DNA of 64,000 nt, taken from positions 62,317 to 126,316 of the forward strand of contig NZ_JAQQTG010000006.1 of NCBI RefSeq assembly GCF_028561335.1. The letters are read 5' to 3'. Numbering within the stretch: the stretch's first letter is position 1; the number at the start of each line of letters is the position of its first letter. This document shows positions 15,545 through 24,879 of the stretch, one piece after another. The notes under the pieces were generated by a model, which saw nothing but the letters and a program-made list of their open reading frames with translations, did no database searches and had not been told where the DNA came from. Position numbers and translations under genes: made by a program. The DNA is from Aequorivita todarodis. Lineage in GTDB: Bacteria > Bacteroidota > Bacteroidia > Flavobacteriales > Flavobacteriaceae.

Positions 15545-18484
15545 ATGGAGAAAGTAACCAAGCGAAAGAATATTATACGGTACCTGCTGATAGGAACGTT
15601 AGGGCTCATAGTTTTCCTTCTCTTGGCTATGTTTCTTATTCCCAGCATCTTTAATGATTTTATATCGCAAGAACTAAAAAAAGGAATCAACGAACAGTTA
15701 AAAACCGAATTGAAATTTAAGGAATCCGATATTTCGTTCTTCAAACATTTTCCCGCTTTGACCTTTTCATTTCAAGAGGTGCAACTGGCAGGTTCCGAGC
15801 CATTTTCAAACGAACCCTTACTTACCGCCAAGGAGCTCGGTTTTGGTTTAAAAATTTTTAAACTATTGTTTTCCAAAGAAATAGAAATTGATGAAACCTA
15901 TTTAACCGATTGTAGCATTATCCTAAAAAAAGATAGGTCAGGAAATAACAATTATGATGTTTACCATAGGGTTGACTCCGTAGCTACCGAAAACGATTCT
16001 ACTGCGCTGGGCCTAAATCTAAACCTTGACAAGCTAAAAATTAAAAATGCGAATGTCCTTTATCAAGACGAAAGCAGCGGTATAACAATCATCGCCAATA
16101 AACTTGATTACAGAGGCAAAGGAGGGATTGATGAGGGCGTATTGCAATTGGGTTCCAGATTGGAAATAGAAAGCATTGATGTAGTTTTTGACAACGTGGA
16201 ATATCTTAAGGGAAAAAAATTAAGGGCCAAATCCTTTACGATATTCGACACAAAAAACCTCTCTATTAAACTGGACGACAACACTATTTCCTTAAACTCG
16301 CTAAATGTCAATTTTAATGGAACATTAGACGTTTTTAAGGATGGCCTCGCGTATGATTTTATTGTTAAAACCAAGGACGGAACCATTGAAAACGTAATAA
16401 GTGCCCTTCCGCCAAGTTTTACCGAATGGTCCAAGAAAATAGACCTAAAAGGCGATATGGCCGCCACCGTTTCTCTTAAAGGATACTCAGGGGTAGTACC
16501 AGACACCTTAAAAACAGATCGTACTCAAGTGGAAGTGGATATCAGTAATGGCAGAATAGCAAATAAAGAGACCACTGATGCCATAGAAAATTTGTTCGTG
16601 AAATTTAAGGGCTCAAGGGAAGATGGCATGCTGGACTTTAATCTGGAAAATATAAAATTCAAGTTTAAAAATGAAGAGACTACGGGAAAATTAATCCTGA
16701 GGGGTAAAGAAGATTCCCTATATATTAAATCCAACATACTAACGGATATTGATTTAACAAGTCTTAACCGGACCTTGCAATTGCCCGGCTATGAATTTAA
16801 TGGTATTGTTGCATCAAACTGGTTTACAGAAGGTGTTTACCAGCCATCGGCTTCCAAATTTCCCAAAACCAATGGAAGCTTTAAATTAACCAACGGCTCT
16901 ATTTTGACCCCAGGACATCCGGAGCCAATAAAAAACATCGATCTGGACGCAGTTGTTCAAAATCAAGGAAACTCCTATTCAGAATCTTCCCTGAGGATCA
17001 ATGAACTAAGCTTTAGCTTTCTTGAAAACAATTTTACTGCGAAAGCATTTTTCAAAAATTTTGATTATCCCGAATATCAGATTAAAAGTGTTGGCACTAT
17101 AGACTTTACCACACTCCATCAAGTAATAGATTTGCCTTTCCTTATCTCAAACGGATCATTAACGGCCAACATGAGCTTACAGGGACAGGTTTCCAATCCT
17201 GAAAATGAAGCCTCAAAAAACAACGTGCCTACGCTTAGTTCCGGCACACTGGATATTAAAAATATTGAAATCAAGACCGATTTGTTACAATACCCTATGT
17301 TGGTGTCTGAAGGTAAGTTTATGTTCCTAAACGAAAAAATGGCAATCTCCAAGCTAACTATTCAACATGGTAGCTCAAACCTATTGATGAATGGTTTTTT
17401 TAAAAATTATTTGGATTATGCGCTCTTGTCCAAAGGGGTTTTACGCGGGGACATAAAATTGAAATCTTCCTATATTGATGTTACGGAATTTTTTCCGAAG
17501 GAAGGATCACAAGCCAACCAATCAAAATCTAAAAAAGATAATACAGTAACTGCCAAACCAGTCAATGAAGCTGTTACGGGCGTAATGTTGGTGCCGAATG
17601 ATCTGGATATGGTTTTTCAAGTAGAAGTGGATACCCTGCAATACAATAGCCTATTCATAACCTCGCTAACAGGTGTTTTGGGAATACAAAATGAAGGCTT
17701 GTTTTTGAAAAATAGCGATTTAAGGATGGTTGATGGCGCTGCCCATGTGGAGGGAATCTACCGACCAATAAATAGTCAAAAGGCATTTTTTTCGATGGAA
17801 CTGAAAGCCACCCATCTCGATATTGAAAAGGGCTACCAAACCATTGAGCTGTTTAAGGAATTGGTTCCCGCGGCAGCAAAGGCTTCAGGCCGGGTTTCTG
17901 TAGATTATAAAATATCCGGAACCTTGGATAATAAAATGTTGCCTGTTTTACCATCGCTTGAAGGCAATGGAACATTGACGGCAGAGGATGTTCAATTTGA
18001 AGGTTATAAGCTTTTGGGCAAGCTATCCAAAGAATCCGGTTTTGAGGCATTGAATGACGCAGCGGTTTCTAAAATTGCGATCAACTCTTCCATAGACAAC
18101 AATGTTTTAAATTTAGAGCAATTTAAATTTAAAGTGCGACCATTTCATCTAAAAACTGAAGGACAAACTACGCTGGACGGCAAACTTAATCTGAAAATAC
18201 GCATTGGGTTGCCACCCTTTGGTATTATTGGAATCCCGGTTGTTATCACTGGTTCAGGTGATGACATGCATTTCAAGCTTGGAAAAAAAGCACCAGATTT
18301 AAAAGAACTGGCAGATGATGAAAAAGGTTATTCCGATCAGGAAATAGCGCGTATGAAGATGCTAAAGGATTCCATTCGTGAAGGTATGACGCTGGACGAA
18401 ATAGATAAAATGCAGCGAAATATTGAAAATATAAATCTGGATTCCTTAAAAACCAAGAAGGTTGATACTTTAAGAACCCAATAA
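15545..18484 (+). CDS. AsmA-like family protein
   Basis: 979 residues from the ATG at 15545; an upstream ATG at 15512 adds 11 poorly supported residues. One N-terminal membrane helix (about residues 12-33) is followed by a very long beta-rich periplasmic region with repeated short strands. The C-terminal AsmA-like domain (about 760-930) has the pattern SGRVSVDYKISGTL and LPSLEGNGTLTAEDVQFEGY. AsmA/TamB-type proteins are thought to form lipid-conducting beta-grooves or to assist outer-membrane assembly. The C-terminal tail is charged and Met-rich. No terminator is obvious downstream. Confidence 0.85.
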   Translation: MEKVTKRKNIIRYLLIGTLGLIVFLLLAMFLIPSIFNDFISQELKKGINEQLKTELKFKESDISFFKHFPALTFSFQEVQLAGSEPFSNEPLLTAKELGFGLKIFKLLFSKEIEIDETYLTDCSIILKKDRSGNNNYDVYHRVDSVATENDSTALGLNLNLDKLKIKNANVLYQDESSGITIIANKLDYRGKGGIDEGVLQLGSRLEIESIDVVFDNVEYLKGKKLRAKSFTIFDTKNLSIKLDDNTISLNSLNVNFNGTLDVFKDGLAYDFIVKTKDGTIENVISALPPSFTEWSKKIDLKGDMAATVSLKGYSGVVPDTLKTDRTQVEVDISNGRIANKETTDAIENLFVKFKGSREDGMLDFNLENIKFKFKNEETTGKLILRGKEDSLYIKSNILTDIDLTSLNRTLQLPGYEFNGIVASNWFTEGVYQPSASKFPKTNGSFKLTNGSILTPGHPEPIKNIDLDAVVQNQGNSYSESSLRINELSFSFLENNFTAKAFFKNFDYPEYQIKSVGTIDFTTLHQVIDLPFLISNGSLTANMSLQGQVSNPENEASKNNVPTLSSGTLDIKNIEIKTDLLQYPMLVSEGKFMFLNEKMAISKLTIQHGSSNLLMNGFFKNYLDYALLSKGVLRGDIKLKSSYIDVTEFFPKEGSQANQSKSKKDNTVTAKPVNEAVTGVMLVPNDLDMVFQVEVDTLQYNSLFITSLTGVLGIQNEGLFLKNSDLRMVDGAAHVEGIYRPINSQKAFFSMELKATHLDIEKGYQTIELFKELVPAAAKASGRVSVDYKISGTLDNKMLPVLPSLEGNGTLTAEDVQFEGYKLLGKLSKESGFEALNDAAVSKIAINSSIDNNVLNLEQFKFKVRPFHLKTEGQTTLDGKLNLKIRIGLPPFGIIGIPVVITGSGDDMHFKLGKKAPDLKELADDEKGYSDQEIARMKMLKDSIREGMTLDEIDKMQRNIENINLDSLKTKKVDTLRTQ

Positions 18485-18838
18485 AAAAAATGTGGGCAAA
18501 CGTTCTTTTGAATTTAAAAGAAGAGCTTTTGAAGTACAGTCCTAAGTTCAAAATCCTTGGTAAAACAATAGGGGAACATTCTTAAAAAGCAGAATCTATC
18601 AACCAACCACAAATGTGCGCGGCAATTTTATAATTCGACAAGCTCGGCATTGGCGACACGGCTAATTATAGCAACATAGCACAATTAGCGATAGCATCAC
18701 AAAATAATATAAATGTTCTATAATTTATATTATGTAAAATAGATAATTTCACCACACACCTCAAAACAGCTGCTCACGTCCTTTTTACTTGTGATCCTCT
18801 CCTTTTTATAATAAACAAAATTTCGCAGATTTATAATC
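18485..18838. other. Gene-free region between convergent AsmA and TIR genes, with AT-rich hairpin
   Basis: No ORF of note. It holds a perfect 11-bp inverted repeat ATAATATAAAT (18704-18714) with ATTTATATTAT (18723-18733) and an eight-base loop, and a weaker GCTAATT/AATTAGC pair (18661-18687). Either could act as an end-of-transcript structure for the converging genes, though neither has a convincing T-run. A TTCGACAAGCTCGGC string near 18636 resembles other short dispersed sequences in the window. Confidence 0.5.
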
Positions 18839-20212
18839 CTAATCCTTTATGCAACGGCACGATGCAAAATCCGTAACGGGCATAGATCCGCGCAAAAGCG
18901 TTTCATCATCTATCCGAAATATATAGACTATGGCCTCGTTATCTTCATGCGGCTTTTTTCGGGTAATGCTCCAATAATAACCTATTCTATTGTAGTCATA
19001 AAAATAAAAGTTATCCGTGTTATAAATTCTTTTCCCGGCCAAGGCTCCCTTAAAATTTGTGGTACCTCCTTTCACAAGGGCTTTAAACGATTCCTTGCCA
19101 CTTTTTTCGCCAGTGTTCAGATCGCCCGCAGCACCGCCATAGGCGCGCGTCAATCTTTTCCAGTCAAAATCGTTTGGCAGTCTCCATCCGTCGCCCAATT
19201 TTTTACACGCTTCTATGGCGTCCCGAAAAGTATAAAGAGCCCCATTTTCCTTACAATTAAAGGGATCATTGCCGTAGCAAATGGCGTTAGCCGTTTTTAC
19301 ATCTACATTTTTTGCGGTCCATATCTGCCCTTCAATGGTAATGGTTTCGATACTTGGTTTAACGTCTTCATTAATTACTGTACTGCTGGTTGTCGCCTTC
19401 TCGTTGGTTTTGTCCTTTGTATTTCTTGTTGGATCCGTATCGGTGGCAGCGGTCCCTGTTGTTTGGATTTCGGGAGTATTTCCCTTTTCCGCTTGCAGTG
19501 AATCTGTTGGGACTTCAGCGGTTTTATTCTCAGAATTCTTATCAGCGTTATCTATTGAGGTAGAAAAAAATGCCACCAGCGATACTATAATCCCAATGCC
19601 CACGATAGCTCCAACTAATAGTGGCCAGCGGGTTTTTACCTTCTTTTTTGATTTCTGGGGATTTTGGATGTTTTGGGAAGCTATTGGGCTCTGTTTTTCA
19701 CTTTCAGACAAGGTTTTCCCGGGGCCTACGCTTGTAAATGTTTTGGGTCCAGGTGCTTCTGTCTTTCCCTTTTTTGCTTCGGGCGGGTTTTCCGTGGCAA
19801 CATCTGCCAATTTTAAAGCCACGGTATTATCTAAGTTCAGCGCTTTTATAAGTGTTTCAACGCCTATTTTATGGTCTTTTGAAAAATCGGCATACTGCAA
19901 CCTTCGCAGCCTGAAAGGAATGTCGCACTCTTCCAATAATACGGGAACAACCGTTTTTTGTTCTTCCAAAGCATAGGAAACTTCGTCCATTACATTGTGT
20001 GATTTTACCGAAGCGCAAGAAAGTATGACCAAAAGGGTCTGTGATGCTTCCAGCGCTTTTTCAATGGAACTGTCCCAGCGATTGCCAGGCTTTATGTCCA
20101 ATTGGTCCAACCAAATGTTTGCTCCGGCTTTCCGAAGGTTTTTGGCCAGATTGAGAACAAATTCTGAATCTGATCTGGAATAACTAAAAAAAATAGTGTT
20201 TGCTGAAGCCAT
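18839..20212 (-). CDS. TIR domain - transmembrane - FISUMP domain protein
   Basis: 457 residues in three parts. An N-terminal TIR domain (about 3-125) begins IFFSYSRSDSEFVLNLAKNL and has IWLDQLDIKPGNRWDSSIEKAL and LLVILSCASVKS; Glu77 in VMDEVSYAL lies where NAD-cleaving TIR domains keep their catalytic Glu. A charged linker leads to one membrane helix (about 196-216), then a Thr/Ser/Asp-rich spacer, then a C-terminal FISUMP (Fibrobacter succinogenes major paralogous) domain (about 291-456) starting IEGQIWTAKNVDV with GWRLPNDFDWKRL and ending ASCRCIKD. There is no signal peptide, so the TIR is probably cytoplasmic and the FISUMP domain outside. It is the last gene of a four-gene operon with caspase and TPR proteins. 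A role in signalling or abortive defence is inference. Confidence 0.85.
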   Translation of the reverse strand: MASANTIFFSYSRSDSEFVLNLAKNLRKAGANIWLDQLDIKPGNRWDSSIEKALEASQTLLVILSCASVKSHNVMDEVSYALEEQKTVVPVLLEECDIPFRLRRLQYADFSKDHKIGVETLIKALNLDNTVALKLADVATENPPEAKKGKTEAPGPKTFTSVGPGKTLSESEKQSPIASQNIQNPQKSKKKVKTRWPLLVGAIVGIGIIVSLVAFFSTSIDNADKNSENKTAEVPTDSLQAEKGNTPEIQTTGTAATDTDPTRNTKDKTNEKATTSSTVINEDVKPSIETITIEGQIWTAKNVDVKTANAICYGNDPFNCKENGALYTFRDAIEACKKLGDGWRLPNDFDWKRLTRAYGGAAGDLNTGEKSGKESFKALVKGGTTNFKGALAGKRIYNTDNFYFYDYNRIGYYWSITRKKPHEDNEAIVYIFRIDDETLLRGSMPVTDFASCRCIKD

Positions 20213-20262
20213 TTTATAAATTGTTTAATTGTTTCTTTTTTGGCGTTCGGGGCTTCGTTATT

Positions 20263-20487
20263 TTAGTCACATAGCATATAGGTTTTCTCGAATATTTCCC
20301 TATCACAGGCGTATTTTTCACCGTTCACGCCAATCATTAGCCAGTCGCCCGCCTTCCCTTTCATCGTTCCCTCCATTGTCTCGACTTCAAAGGGTTCGTC
20401 AATTTGGACACATTTTATGGCGATGGGTTTTTTCTTGGCCGTCCTAAAATCCAACTCGGGATTTTCATTTTGAAGAAATTTCAGCAT
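20263..20487 (-). CDS. Small PGDYG-like protein
   Basis: A 74-residue acidic soluble protein with no signal peptide or membrane helix. The central KKKPIAIKCVQIDEPFEVET followed by GKAGDWLMIGVNGEKYACDREIFEKTY resembles the PGDYG domain, a small conserved domain of unknown function in which a (P/K)xGD(Y/W) turn recurs. It lies 21 bases after the caspase gene stop and 50 bases before the TIR gene start, all on the minus strand, so it is likely cotranscribed. It could be a regulatory partner; nothing in the sequence proves a function. Confidence 0.65.
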   Translation of the reverse strand: MLKFLQNENPELDFRTAKKKPIAIKCVQIDEPFEVETMEGTMKGKAGDWLMIGVNGEKYACDREIFEKTYMLCD

Positions 20488-20508
20488 ACCGTTTATTTTT
20501 GAATCAAA

Positions 20509-22740
20509 TTACGATAAAAAATTAGTTCTTAGAAATTTAATAAACGGATCTTCGGGATTGTTGGTCTGCATTAAGCTCACGTAAGCATTGTAGGCATTGG
20601 AATGTATTGAAATCTTTTCGCGCAAGCCCGCCATTTTTGCCGCTCTTTTATAATTGTCCTTTGCGTTTTCAAATTCGCCTTTATAAAGAAATGCCTCGCC
20701 CAAAGTTGCAAGTTTCCAAAGACTCGGGAACGGATCCTTTGCCGTGGCTTCGTAGGCTTTGTCTGCATACGAGGCCATAGGACCCCGTTCTCCTTTCATC
20801 AAACTGAGAAAGGCCAGATTGATGGCGTGATAATATATTTGGGAATAATCATTTTTCGTTTCAGCAATTTTTAGGGCATCGCCGTAGTGTTTCAGTGCCA
20901 TTCGGAGGTCTTCCGCCGAAAATGTCTTTAAATATTGGCGCTTATACCTCCCTCCCATTATTCCCAATAAGTTCGAATTGTCCTTTGCCTCTGGGTGCCC
21001 ATTTAAAATTTTCATCGCCTCCACTTCCTTGCCCACACCTTCCAACGCATAAATCAGTTGTTCCAAACCCTTACCGTCAAGGGTTTTCAGCTTGGGAAGT
21101 AGCGATTTTATAACGGCATTGTATTCTCCCAATGCAATATTAACCTCCTCCGCATTCGAAAAAGTATTTAAAAACCCCTTGTTCGTCAAGGTTTTCAAAA
21201 GCAATTGGTAGCTATCGTCATTCGCATCGTCAATCTGGACTAGAGAAAAATGGTCTGCTTCTACAATCTCCTGAAATTCCTTCGGAAATGGGTCCAAGCT
21301 CGAAGATGTGGGAACGTATTTGTCTTTCGTGGCCGCAACGGTCTTAAAAGTGAAAGGATATCCGTTTTGAAACTTCCTGTCCCAATTATCCCTAAGCCTT
21401 TGCATATACGGACTTCGTTCTTTTAGTTCCTTTTCATCATTTCCGTAAGTGAAAAAGTTTTTTAGTTCAATTTCGGGCAGGCCGTTGCTCGGTGTTCCAA
21501 AGAAAAGTACGTGGCTGATTCTATCCAAATCTGCTGTTTCCAATTCCAATAGAGCCTGTTGCGCAACGATCCCTCCCAAATCGTGTGCAACAATGGCAAT
21601 GCGCTTGTATTTGGAAAACTTGTTTTTGATTGAAGTGAGCAAAAAATCTGAATTGCGCTTAATGTCACTGGCACAGGCCCAAATGTTCTTCCCCATTTCT
21701 GGCACTACATTGCCGCTGTACCCTAACGGAAACATATCCCAACCGTCCATTTCTTCATTGGCCATTAGCAATTTCGGTGCTTCGGAAAAGGTGTTTTCGG
21801 CATCTCCGGAAAAACCGTGCACAAAAAGAATCGCACTGTTGGAGTTCTCGGTTTCCCTAAATTTTGTAACCGGTTCTTTTTTAATGGTTTCAGCAGCCTC
21901 TGCTATAGTTTCAATTTCATCATCAGCACCATTTTTTTCTAACAATTTCGGAGCAAAACTCACCACAAAATCCTCAAATATCTGAAGGTTTGCATACGGA
22001 TTTTGGTCTGGATATATTTCGGGTACTTTCTTAAATAAGTATTGAACTACTTCAAAAATACGGACAAATGGGTCTTCGTCTTCACGTTTACTGTCTCCTC
22101 TTAAAACTTCAATCATACATTTGGTAAAAAGGCTGTTCTCCTCCCCTTCCAAAACAACGCTCAACTGTTCCGCTCGGCAGGCGGAAACGATGGTCATTCC
22201 GCGGCCATCATCTATGTTTTGCGCAAGGCCGTCCGCATTGGTATGTTTGGGCTGCGGTCCTGAAACGCCGGCGGTCATTCCCGCGGCGTGGCAACAGTCC
22301 AAGAAGAAGATCAATCTTCTGGATTTTAACTGTGAAAGCTTATATTTTATCTCTTCGGCTTTTATCCAAGTGGTTTTGTAATTATTTGGATCGTAATCAT
22401 ACGGGCAGAGGTGAAAATATTTTTGGTTTTCTGCCTCTGGTTTCTTCTTTGCCTCGTCCTTTATAAAGGTATTATCGCTATACATTCCGCCATGACCGGA
22501 ATAAAAGAGCAATACGGAAGCGTTTTCATCGGTGTTCTCAAGCAAATCGTCAAAGGCTTTGAGGATGCCTTTGCGCGTTGCTTTTTTGCCCGTAAGGAGT
22601 TTCAGGTTTGATTTATAATAACTGCCCGTTTCCTTATTGCCCAATATCTCGTATAAGGCTTTGGCATCGTTCACGGTCTCCGGTAAATCCTCACTGCCTA
22701 CCCCAATTAGTAGTGCATGGGCGTTCTTTAGCTTTGCCAT
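20509..22740 (-). CDS. Caspase-like protease fused to alpha/beta hydrolase and TPR/TRAFs-binding region
   Basis: 743 residues, no signal peptide. (1) Peptidase C14/caspase domain, about 5-265: catalytic His83 in YSGHGG and Cys150 in FFLDCCHAAGM. (2) Alpha/beta hydrolase domain, about 300-520: AILFVHGFSGDAENTF, then IAIVAHDLGGIVAQQAL where the nucleophile elbow has Asp387 instead of Ser, and a plausible catalytic His497 in EADHFSL. (3) Helical C-terminal region, about 530-743, with LGIMGGRYKRQYL and TPR-like helices, resembling the DUF4071/TRAFs-binding repeat region. Bacterial caspase-like proteins are often parts of conflict or cell-death systems. It is the second gene of the minus-strand operon, 38 bases after the TPR membrane protein. 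Confidence 0.88.
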   Translation of the reverse strand: MAKLKNAHALLIGVGSEDLPETVNDAKALYEILGNKETGSYYKSNLKLLTGKKATRKGILKAFDDLLENTDENASVLLFYSGHGGMYSDNTFIKDEAKKKPEAENQKYFHLCPYDYDPNNYKTTWIKAEEIKYKLSQLKSRRLIFFLDCCHAAGMTAGVSGPQPKHTNADGLAQNIDDGRGMTIVSACRAEQLSVVLEGEENSLFTKCMIEVLRGDSKREDEDPFVRIFEVVQYLFKKVPEIYPDQNPYANLQIFEDFVVSFAPKLLEKNGADDEIETIAEAAETIKKEPVTKFRETENSNSAILFVHGFSGDAENTFSEAPKLLMANEEMDGWDMFPLGYSGNVVPEMGKNIWACASDIKRNSDFLLTSIKNKFSKYKRIAIVAHDLGGIVAQQALLELETADLDRISHVLFFGTPSNGLPEIELKNFFTYGNDEKELKERSPYMQRLRDNWDRKFQNGYPFTFKTVAATKDKYVPTSSSLDPFPKEFQEIVEADHFSLVQIDDANDDSYQLLLKTLTNKGFLNTFSNAEEVNIALGEYNAVIKSLLPKLKTLDGKGLEQLIYALEGVGKEVEAMKILNGHPEAKDNSNLLGIMGGRYKRQYLKTFSAEDLRMALKHYGDALKIAETKNDYSQIYYHAINLAFLSLMKGERGPMASYADKAYEATAKDPFPSLWKLATLGEAFLYKGEFENAKDNYKRAAKMAGLREKISIHSNAYNAYVSLMQTNNPEDPFIKFLRTNFLS

Positions 22741-22778
22741 TTTCTTGTTTTACTTAAAGTTTGAAGGGATAAAAAAAA

Positions 22779-24752
22779 TTATTTCCAAAAATTCAGGATT
22801 TCTTCAAACTCTTTCGATTTCGTATAATCTTTGAATTGGGGGTCGTTCTTAAAAAATTTCCAATGATACAAGTGTCCACTGGCTGCGGCTTTCAACAAAT
22901 GTTTATATAGTTCAGGTTTATTATCGGTTGCGGCGTAATATTGGCCAAGGGCATAATCCACTTCCCCGAATTGGTAATCTGCACGTAAGTTTTCCAAAGC
23001 AAGAATGGCCTTTTCTGCTTCGGAAATAGTTCCGGTTTTAAAATTACTGATGGCCAATTTTGCCAAAACCTCAATATTATCGGGTTCTTTAAGGTGAATC
23101 TCTTTTAAAGCTTTCTTCGCCCGGGCATACGCTTCCTTGTAAAACAAAGCATTCGCAAGCATTTTTGGATCCAAAGTTTCTTCCTTGGAATTGATTATCA
23201 TATCGAAAAATTCATTGGCCTTTGGCCTGTCGCCCTTCAGCAAAAACTCTTTTCCCGCCTGTAGATAAAGTTCTTGAGCTTCCGCCGGGCTTGCCGTAAT
23301 TTCAATTTTTCTCATAAATTGGTCCAGCGCCTCCATTTTGTTTCCCCGAACATAGGCTATGGCCAATGGCCTGTTCAATAATTTGGCTTCATCTTCCTTC
23401 TGTGCCTTTTCAATATTTTGAATTGCGGTTTCATACTTGCCCAATTCAATATCGGCGAACGCTTTCACATAAATGCGCTGGACGCAATAGACACAATTTT
23501 GCAGGCTCATACTGTCCATATTGACGGTTTTATATATGGCCCCCACATCTTCCGGTCTGTTGACGAACTGTAGGGCAATAACCATTGCGGTTTTATTTGT
23601 TATTAAATCGAAAGGAGCTATTTCGTATTCCTTTAATATTGTTTTATAGGCTATTCGATTGTCGCCTTTTAAAAGAGCTTCATACATGTTCAGCAAATTC
23701 AGTTGCCGCTTGTTTGAGTAGGAATCTGGTTTTATAAGATTTAACAGGGAATCTGCCTTTTTAAATTCCTTTTGATTGTAATAATGGGCAACGCGAAGCA
23801 CTTTTGGCTCAAAATAGTTGGAATCTGCCGCTATGGCCTTATTAAGTAGTTCTATGTATTCTTTGTTGTCATTGCTGTTGCTGTACTTGGCCTCAAGCAG
23901 GTATTTATAGGCTTCATATTTGGGTGGTATTTCTTGGAGCATCAGCCCTTTTTTGTCTTCCGTTATAAAATATCCGGTGATGGATTCGTTAAGATCTTCG
24001 ATGCACTGCAGGGGGTTTTCCGTGGCACATTCCGATGGTTTAAAGGAGATGAGGGTTTTGTTGGTTTTTCCGTCGGTAATCATTCCCTGGAAAAGCATTT
24101 TTCCGTTTTGGAGATAAAAATTTCCCGAAATGATTTTGCTGGGTTTCAGATACTTCTTGACTATCGTGCTTTCGTCATCATCGGTGCTTTTTCCCTTTAG
24201 ACTGGTTTTATAGTCATCAATTAAATCTTGGGTGATTACCTGTGCCACCTGGTTTTCGGTAATTCCATGGATTATCCAGTCTGAAGCCATTTTGCTGACA
24301 ATGTCATATTTTGGATCGCCGGTATTGTTGCCAAATCTTAACACAGCAATTTTATCGCTTTTTACTATTTTCGGAAGGGTTTCATCATTTTCTTGGGAAA
24401 AATTTTTGTTGACAATCAAAAAGACGGCGATTACGCAAAGCGAAGTAATGATCCCCAAAAAAGAAAAGTACATTTTCTGGAATGCTGTTTTTTTCTTTTG
24501 GCCTTTTTCATCATCGTCAATTTCAGCCTTTTGCATAGGGACGATTTTAAATTTCCAAAGGGAAAAGATGTAAATCGGAAAGCAGAGAAGCAAGACAATG
24601 ATAAGAAAGGCAACAGACTTGTGCGGAAGCCCCAAAGGCTGCCACGTTACTGATAGTACCTGCAGGATCACCCAAGAAGATACCACATATATTGACAGCA
24701 TTTTAAAGACTTCCTTTTCGTGGCATTGCTTAAAAAAGGAATTAAGCTTCAT
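22779..24752 (-). CDS. Membrane-anchored TolB-N-like / TPR protein
   Basis: 657 residues. The N-terminus (about 1-70) has FFKQCHEKEVFKMLSIYVVSSWVILQV and two membrane helices (about 19-36 and 46-65), matching the FFxELKRRNVFRVA-type module found at the front of many class III adenylate cyclase and TPR regulators. A third helix lies at about 96-115. Next comes a domain (about 132-265) beginning KIAVLRFGNNTGDPKYDIVSKMASDWI, like the IAVLPFxNxTGD region of TolB-N-like proteins. The rest (about 265-657) is TPR-like helices. No cyclase, kinase or DNA-binding domain is present. It is the first gene of the operon with the caspase and TIR genes and is a candidate sensor or scaffold. Confidence 0.8.
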   Translation of the reverse strand: MKLNSFFKQCHEKEVFKMLSIYVVSSWVILQVLSVTWQPLGLPHKSVAFLIIVLLLCFPIYIFSLWKFKIVPMQKAEIDDDEKGQKKKTAFQKMYFSFLGIITSLCVIAVFLIVNKNFSQENDETLPKIVKSDKIAVLRFGNNTGDPKYDIVSKMASDWIIHGITENQVAQVITQDLIDDYKTSLKGKSTDDDESTIVKKYLKPSKIISGNFYLQNGKMLFQGMITDGKTNKTLISFKPSECATENPLQCIEDLNESITGYFITEDKKGLMLQEIPPKYEAYKYLLEAKYSNSNDNKEYIELLNKAIAADSNYFEPKVLRVAHYYNQKEFKKADSLLNLIKPDSYSNKRQLNLLNMYEALLKGDNRIAYKTILKEYEIAPFDLITNKTAMVIALQFVNRPEDVGAIYKTVNMDSMSLQNCVYCVQRIYVKAFADIELGKYETAIQNIEKAQKEDEAKLLNRPLAIAYVRGNKMEALDQFMRKIEITASPAEAQELYLQAGKEFLLKGDRPKANEFFDMIINSKEETLDPKMLANALFYKEAYARAKKALKEIHLKEPDNIEVLAKLAISNFKTGTISEAEKAILALENLRADYQFGEVDYALGQYYAATDNKPELYKHLLKAAASGHLYHWKFFKNDPQFKDYTKSKEFEEILNFWK

Positions 24753-24879
24753 AATATTCGGTTAGTATTGCTAAAATACTCAAATTCAGATAGTCTTGAA
24801 GAATTTATTTCAATTAAAATTTAACCAATACTTTCTAAATGCGTATCTTTAGTTATTGTTTAACCATAATCTTTCAATT

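Noticed and set aside
19281-19976. Plus-strand ORF of 231 codons opposite the TIR/FISUMP gene
   Set aside because: Shadow of the real gene: high Ser/Phe content, no start signal, and the minus-strand frame has clear TIR and FISUMP motifs.
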